From Bacteroidales bacterium (GTDB lineage: Bacteria > Bacteroidota > Bacteroidia > Bacteroidales > F082), in NCBI GenBank assembly GCA_017645275.1, contig JAGCPH010000037.1, positions 93,783 to 139,892 on the forward strand: a stretch of 46,110 nucleotides of DNA. Reading direction: 5' to 3'. Each line of letters starts with the position of its first letter. Positions within the stretch are counted from its first letter, which is position 1. This document shows positions 42,018 to 46,110 of the stretch, piece by piece. Under the pieces are notes generated by a model. It did no database searches. It saw only the letters and a list, made by a program, of their open reading frames with translations, and was not told the origin of the DNA. The position numbers and the translations under genes are program-made.

Positions 42018-44018
42018 ATGAACAGACTAAGAAGCATATTGCTCGCTGTCGCCACTGTCGTCTGCACGACGATGATGGCACAGACGCCGAACGCCATCAC
42101 CCAGCAGCTCTATTGGCTGGATGGTGACATCAGTTCGGCACAGGCAGTGACATCAACAGTTGATATATCCGGCCTTTTGCCAGGATTACACTCCTACTCC
42201 ATTCGTGTAAAAGACTCAAACGGGCTTTGGAGTTCGATAGTTACCAAGTATTTTGTCATTCCTTATTATGAGCCAGCGGCAACCGCCATAGCTCAGCGTG
42301 AATATTGGATTGACGGCAACGTGGCAGCTCGTACTGCACTCGGTGAATCGCCAGCGGTCATTTCTATTGGCAGTCTTTCGTCGGGTCTGCACTCGCTTTC
42401 CGTTCGCGTGAAAGACGACGCCGGTCGGTGGAGTTCGGCTGTAACCAAATATTTCATCATACCATCGGCAACGGAATCATCGAGCGTGGCAATTGCACGC
42501 TACATGTACTGGATTGACGGCAATGTGGCGAACTGTGTGACGGGCAACGTTACCGGCAGCGCCATCGGGATAGACTTCTCGGCACTCTCAGAAGGCACCC
42601 ATACCCTCAGCTGGCGAGTGAGCGACACCAAAGGCGCGTGGGGTCCAGTGAAAACAGAAACATTCACCTATTCGAACCTCACCGCAGCAGGCGATTGGAA
42701 TGTCGCTGCCAATTGGAACACTGGCGTTGTGCCAGCAGATGGTACTGATGTCACCATCGCCGCAGACATCACCATCCCGAGTGGTTACATTGCCAATGCA
42801 AACAACATCACCATCGCCGATGGAGGAAGCCTTACCATCGAGGACGGCGGTCAGCTTATCCACAGCAACACCATGAATGTCACTACAGAGAAAAACCCTG
42901 AAAAAGCTACTAACTGGGGCGAGCCAGACCCTGCCAGTCCTTACGTCCCCGACGGTTGGTATTTCATAGCATCGCCTGCCGACGGTGCCAGCTTCGGCAC
43001 AGTAACCACTGGCGACTACGACCTTTACCGATTTGACAACGCGAACAACCTATGGCTCAACCAAAAGAACGTCGCCAACGCATCACTGTTTGAAAACGGA
43101 TTCCAGAGAGGCACGGGGTATCTTTACGCCACCAACGAAGAAAACGTCACGCTGCAATTCAGCGGCGAAGCTATCCCATACGAATCCACCTATACCATTC
43201 CTCTTGAGGCGGGTTGGAACTTGGTTGGCAACCCGTTCACACGCAATGTGGTTCCTAACCAGAGCTATCTCACACTTGTCAATGCTGCGTCAACCACAGC
43301 TGTTACAGCAGGCAGCGGCGAGATCACCCCAGGTATGGGTATCGCAGTATATTCAGAAAATGGCGGAACCCTTGGCTTTACACTTCCTGGCGAAGCCTCA
43401 TCGGCGCCAAGCAACAACATTCAGATGACCTTGTCGCAGACAGTCACCACCCGTGGCGAAACGCATACCACCACTATCGACAATGCCATCGTGAGCTTTA
43501 ATGAAAATGAACGCATGCCGAAATTCGACCTCTTAGAAGGTCGTGCCAAGCTCTACATACCGAAAAGCAACAACGATTACGCCATCGCGTTCAGCAACCG
43601 TCAGGGCGAGGTGCCAGTATATTTCAAGGCAAAAGAAACAGGAAGATATACGATTTCCGTTGAGACGCACGGCTGTGCATCTCTACAAGGGGTGAAATTG
43701 ATAGATAAATTTGAAAACGTTGTTATTGATTTAGGTATTGAGAACAGTTACACATTCATTGGCACGCCTGCTGACAGCAGAGACAGATTCATCATCCGGT
43801 TCGAGAACTCTGAGAATTTCGAAAGTTCAGATTTCGCCTACCAAAACGGCACCGACATCATCGTCAACGGCAATGGTGAACTGCAAATCTTCGATGTAAT
43901 GGGACGTCTGGTTTCACAACAATATGTCAACGACATTGAAATCATTGCAAAACCGTCGCAAACAGGCGTTTACATTTTCAAACTAGAAGGAAAAACACAG
44001 AAAATTGTCATTAAATAA
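42018..44018 (+). CDS. T9SS cargo protein with three YWxDGN-type repeats
   Basis: A 666-residue protein from ATG 42018 (MNRLRSILLAVATVV, signal peptide ending MMAQ). Three repeats of about 65 residues carry QLYWLDGDIS, REYWIDGNVA and YMYWIDGNVA, each followed by GLHSYSIRVKDSNGLWSSI-like strands. The middle (about 230-290) includes a beta-rich VTIAADITIPSGYIANANNI segment. Then comes a region with WYFIASPADGASF and YTIPLEAGWNLVGNPF. The C-terminal 60 residues (GELQIFDVMGRLVSQQ, TGVYIFKLEGKTQKIVIK) match the type A T9SS sorting domain, so the protein is exported by T9SS. Probable surface protein; specific ligand unknown. Confidence 0.85.
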   Translation: MNRLRSILLAVATVVCTTMMAQTPNAITQQLYWLDGDISSAQAVTSTVDISGLLPGLHSYSIRVKDSNGLWSSIVTKYFVIPYYEPAATAIAQREYWIDGNVAARTALGESPAVISIGSLSSGLHSLSVRVKDDAGRWSSAVTKYFIIPSATESSSVAIARYMYWIDGNVANCVTGNVTGSAIGIDFSALSEGTHTLSWRVSDTKGAWGPVKTETFTYSNLTAAGDWNVAANWNTGVVPADGTDVTIAADITIPSGYIANANNITIADGGSLTIEDGGQLIHSNTMNVTTEKNPEKATNWGEPDPASPYVPDGWYFIASPADGASFGTVTTGDYDLYRFDNANNLWLNQKNVANASLFENGFQRGTGYLYATNEENVTLQFSGEAIPYESTYTIPLEAGWNLVGNPFTRNVVPNQSYLTLVNAASTTAVTAGSGEITPGMGIAVYSENGGTLGFTLPGEASSAPSNNIQMTLSQTVTTRGETHTTTIDNAIVSFNENERMPKFDLLEGRAKLYIPKSNNDYAIAFSNRQGEVPVYFKAKETGRYTISVETHGCASLQGVKLIDKFENVVIDLGIENSYTFIGTPADSRDRFIIRFENSENFESSDFAYQNGTDIIVNGNGELQIFDVMGRLVSQQYVNDIEIIAKPSQTGVYIFKLEGKTQKIVIK

Positions 44019-44020
44019 TT

Positions 44021-44028
44021 AGGAGGGA
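44021..44028 (+). promoter_or_regulatory. Strong Shine-Dalgarno site
   Basis: AGGAGGG stands 7 bases before the ATG at 44035. Such strong sites are uncommon in Bacteroidetes. It suggests high translation of the small secreted protein that follows. Confidence 0.6.
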
Positions 44029-44034
44029 ATCGCA

Positions 44035-44286
44035 ATGAAAAAGATATTATTCACAATAGCTATTTTAATGACAATGGCATTTGGTGCCAACGCACAAAGC
44101 GACGCGTTTTTCAAATGGAACAATGCCGACAATGAGACGTACCGCGATATAGACAACGGCATCAGTTTTGCATTGCCAAACGGCCATGGCTACGATTACG
44201 ACAGCGAAGCTCCCCTCGGTAGCGGATTGCTAATCCTCACTGCATTAGGCGCAGGCTACGCAGTAATGCGCAAACGCAATAAATAG
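44035..44286 (+). CDS. Small secreted protein with PLGSG-TM-basic tail
   Basis: An 83-residue protein: signal peptide MKKILFTIAILMTMAFGANA, a short acidic, aromatic mature part (FFKWNNADNETYRDIDNG), then a C-terminal tail EAPLGSGLLILTALGAGYAV ending in MRKRNK. The tail (Pro-Leu-Gly-Ser-Gly, hydrophobic helix, basic end) looks like a tripartite sorting signal and recurs in small Bacteroidales proteins. Its processing enzyme is not certain. It lies 16 bases after the T9SS cargo gene with a strong Shine-Dalgarno site, so it belongs to the same operon. Function unknown. Confidence 0.75.
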   Translation: MKKILFTIAILMTMAFGANAQSDAFFKWNNADNETYRDIDNGISFALPNGHGYDYDSEAPLGSGLLILTALGAGYAVMRKRNK

Positions 44287-44346
44287 ATAAAAGTCTATTT
44301 TACTAAACTTTTTTTCTTTTTTAACTGACATTTTGTCAGAATTTTG

Positions 44347-44354
44347 TATTTTTG
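44347..44354 (+). promoter_or_regulatory. -7 box upstream of pheT
   Basis: TATTTTTG followed by CAG. It is about 200 bases before the pheT ATG; two repeat copies lie between, so the leader would contain their hairpins. Confidence 0.5.
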
Positions 44355-44374
44355 CAGTTTGTATCGTTTCACTT

Positions 44375-44461
44375 GTCATTTCGAGCGAAACGAAGTGTAG
44401 TCGAAAAATCTTTTTCAAACGTTAATTTTAAAAAGGATTTCTCCACTACGGTCGAAATGAC
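44375..44461. repeat. GTCATTTCGA palindromic repeat, first of two before pheT
   Basis: The left arm starts GTCATTTCGAGCGAAACGAA. The right arm ends CTACGGTCGAAATGAC. The spacer between (TTTTTCAAACGTTAATTTTA) differs from the other copies. Confidence 0.75.
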
Positions 44462-44484
44462 GAAAAAAACAACTGACTGTTCTC

Positions 44485-44527
44485 GTCATTTCGAGCGAAA
44501 CGAAGTGAAGTCGAGAAATCACCGGCA
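44485..44527. repeat. Half copy of the GTCATTTCGA repeat before pheT
   Basis: GTCATTTCGAGCGAAACGAA then GTCGAGAAATCACCGGCA match the left arm only. It ends about 30 bases before the pheT start. Confidence 0.7.
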
Positions 44528-44557
44528 TGGATTGAAAAAAAATAAATATCATATACA

Positions 44558-46110
44558 ATGAAAATCTCATATAATTGGCTTAAACAGTACATCAAATGCG
44601 ACCTCCCGGCGGAGGAACTTGGAAAAACATTGACAGGAACAGGTCTCGAAGTGGAAGACATGACACGTTATGAGTCGGTGAAAGGCGGCCTCAAAGGCGT
44701 CGTCGTCGGCAAAGTGCTCACATGCATCGACCACCCTAACTCCGACCATCTTCATATCACCACAGTTGACGTCGGTCAACCTGAGCCTCTGCATATAGTG
44801 TGCGGCGCCCCTAACGTGGCTGCCGGACAGAAAGTCCTCGTGGCAACAATAGGATGCGAGCTGTGGAGCGGCGACGAGAGCTTCACCATCAAGAAAGGCA
44901 AAATCCGTGGCGAGGTGTCGGAAGGCATGATCTGCGCCGAAGACGAGCTCCAACTCGGACCATCACACGAAGGCATCATGGTGCTGCCAGAGAATTACGA
45001 AGTGGGCAAGCCTGCCTCGTTCTATTTCCCTGTGGAAGAAGACTTTACATACGAGATTGGCCTCACCGCCAACCGCTCCGACGCCACCTCGCATATTGGC
45101 TGCGACCGCGACATCGTGGCTGCCCTCAACCATAAGAACGACACACGCGAATACCATATCACACGCCCTTCAGTGGACGCTTTCAAGGTGGAAAACACCA
45201 ATAACAACATCGAGGTCATCGTGGAAGACACCAAGAACTGCCCTCGTTACACCGGCGTCACCGTCAGTGGCGTGAAAGTAGGACCTTCACCGGCATGGCT
45301 TAAAAACCGCCTCGAGGCAGTGGGTATCCGCTCAATCAACAATATCGTCGATATCTCCAACTTCGTGTTGATGGAAGTCGGCCAGCCGATGCATATCTTC
45401 GATGCCGATAAAATCAAAGGTAAAAAAGTGATTGTCAAATGCTTGGCAAAAGACACTCCATTCACCACTTTGGACGGCGTACAGCGTAAGCTCAGCGACA
45501 CCAACCTCATGATTTGCAACGCCGAAGAGCCTATGTGCATCGCTGGTGTGTTCGGAGGCCTCGACTCAGGCGTCACCGAGGAGACCAAGAATGTCTTCAT
45601 TGAGAGCGCTTACTTCAACCCTACCTCTATACGTAAAACCGCACGTTTCCACGGGCTTCAGACAGACGCCTCGTTCCGTTACGAGCGTGGCTGCGATCCT
45701 AACATCACTATGTATGCACTGAAACGCGCGGCATTGCTGGTGAAAGAACTGGCAGGCGGCACCGTGTCATCAGAGGTGAAAGACGTGGTCAACGGCGACT
45801 TCACCCCTGTCCGCGTGCAGCTCAAATTCGACTATCTCAACAAAATCGCCGGTCAGAATATAGAGAAAGATACGGCTGTCAACATCCTCAAAGACCTTGA
45901 CTGTCAAGTGGTTGAGCTCACCGACGCCTACGTCACAGTGGATATCCCGACATGCAAAGTCGATGTGTACCGCCCTGCCGACCTCGTCGAGGAAATCCTC
46001 CGCATCTACGGCTACGACAACATCGCTATCCCTACAAAAATCAACGCAAGCCTCAACGTCAACGTAAAACCTGACAAGGAGAAGATTCAGAAAGAGATTT
46101 CTATCTTCCT
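44558..46110 (+). CDS. pheT: Phenylalanine-tRNA ligase beta subunit, 3' end outside window
   Basis: The first 517 codons of pheT, open to the right edge (complete PheT is about 800-820 residues). The start MKISYNWLKQYIKCDLPAEE is typical. The tRNA-binding EMAP/OB-like domain (about 40-150; HPNSDHLHITTVDVGQPEPL and KKGKIRGEVSEGMICAEDEL) and then the B3/B4 domain (NNIVDISNFVLMEVGQPMHI, SFRYERGCDPN) follow. The B5 domain with PADLVEEILRIYGYDNI lies near the end. PheT with PheS attaches Phe to its tRNA and edits misacylated Tyr-tRNA. The pheS gene is not adjacent here, as is usual in Bacteroidetes. Confidence 0.95.
   Translation, partial: MKISYNWLKQYIKCDLPAEELGKTLTGTGLEVEDMTRYESVKGGLKGVVVGKVLTCIDHPNSDHLHITTVDVGQPEPLHIVCGAPNVAAGQKVLVATIGCELWSGDESFTIKKGKIRGEVSEGMICAEDELQLGPSHEGIMVLPENYEVGKPASFYFPVEEDFTYEIGLTANRSDATSHIGCDRDIVAALNHKNDTREYHITRPSVDAFKVENTNNNIEVIVEDTKNCPRYTGVTVSGVKVGPSPAWLKNRLEAVGIRSINNIVDISNFVLMEVGQPMHIFDADKIKGKKVIVKCLAKDTPFTTLDGVQRKLSDTNLMICNAEEPMCIAGVFGGLDSGVTEETKNVFIESAYFNPTSIRKTARFHGLQTDASFRYERGCDPNITMYALKRAALLVKELAGGTVSSEVKDVVNGDFTPVRVQLKFDYLNKIAGQNIEKDTAVNILKDLDCQVVELTDAYVTVDIPTCKVDVYRPADLVEEILRIYGYDNIAIPTKINASLNVNVKPDKEKIQKEISIF

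Noticed and set aside
44352-44561. 69-codon open frame before pheT
   Set aside because: It is made of the two palindromic repeat copies, with no signal for translation.
1-46110. CRISPR arrays and tRNA or rRNA genes
   Set aside because: No regularly spaced direct repeats of CRISPR length, no cloverleaf with GTTC/CCA-type features, and no rRNA-like sequence seen.

Overview
The window comes from a member of the Bacteroidales (Bacteroidetes), probably an uncultured host-associated species. The evidence is the conserved order TPR protein - lptC - CNNM/CorC transporter - PpiD-like foldase, a TonB receptor with a carboxypeptidase-regulatory domain, gldB, a type IX secretion (T9SS) sorting domain, DUF5020, and promoters carrying the Bacteroidetes -7 box TAnnTTTG, often followed by CAG. 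Shine-Dalgarno sites are mostly absent.

Layout. 1-4.4 kb: an envelope-biogenesis operon (TPR, lptC, CNNM/CorC, PpiD-like), ending in a terminator. 4.5-5.1 kb: a 136-nt nested hairpin in front of a small XRE regulator. 5.1-22.4 kb: an AT-rich accessory island that starts and ends with DUF4143 AAA ATPases. It holds a run of LPP20-like lipoproteins, two 924-residue modular lipoproteins with DUF1566 (C-type-lectin-like) and Ig/FN3-like repeats, a membrane protein, a secreted lectin-fold protein whose C-terminus looks like a diversity-generating-retroelement (DGR) variable region, a two-TM protein, a structured non-coding segment, a stand-alone reverse transcriptase and a Fic-derived remnant. 22.5-34.8 kb: core genes, namely a DegT aminotransferase, rpmB, a TonB receptor, aspA, comM/yifB, gldB, cinA, a nucleoside phosphorylase, a nitrilase-like pseudo-enzyme and an outer-membrane barrel. 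34.8-46.1 kb: a second barrel, two M24 aminopeptidases around a DUF5020 protein, a Kelch-TM-AraC regulator, a secreted beta-helix protein, a T9SS cargo protein, a small PLGSG-tailed protein and the start of pheT.

The best candidate for an undescribed system is at about 17.7-20.5 kb: lectin-fold protein, two-TM protein, roughly 130-nt multi-hairpin RNA, reverse transcriptase. The RT has all catalytic aspartates (YSDD). It lacks the group II intron motif-4 insertion, the DGR 'SQ' signature and the retron NAxxH/VTG signatures. No template repeat was found by eye.

A dispersed palindromic repeat beginning GTCATTTCGA recurs at several gene ends. In pepP and in cinA it forms the last codons of the protein, read in the same frame (V-I-S). 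All database-type statements rest on recognition from the sequence; no search was run.
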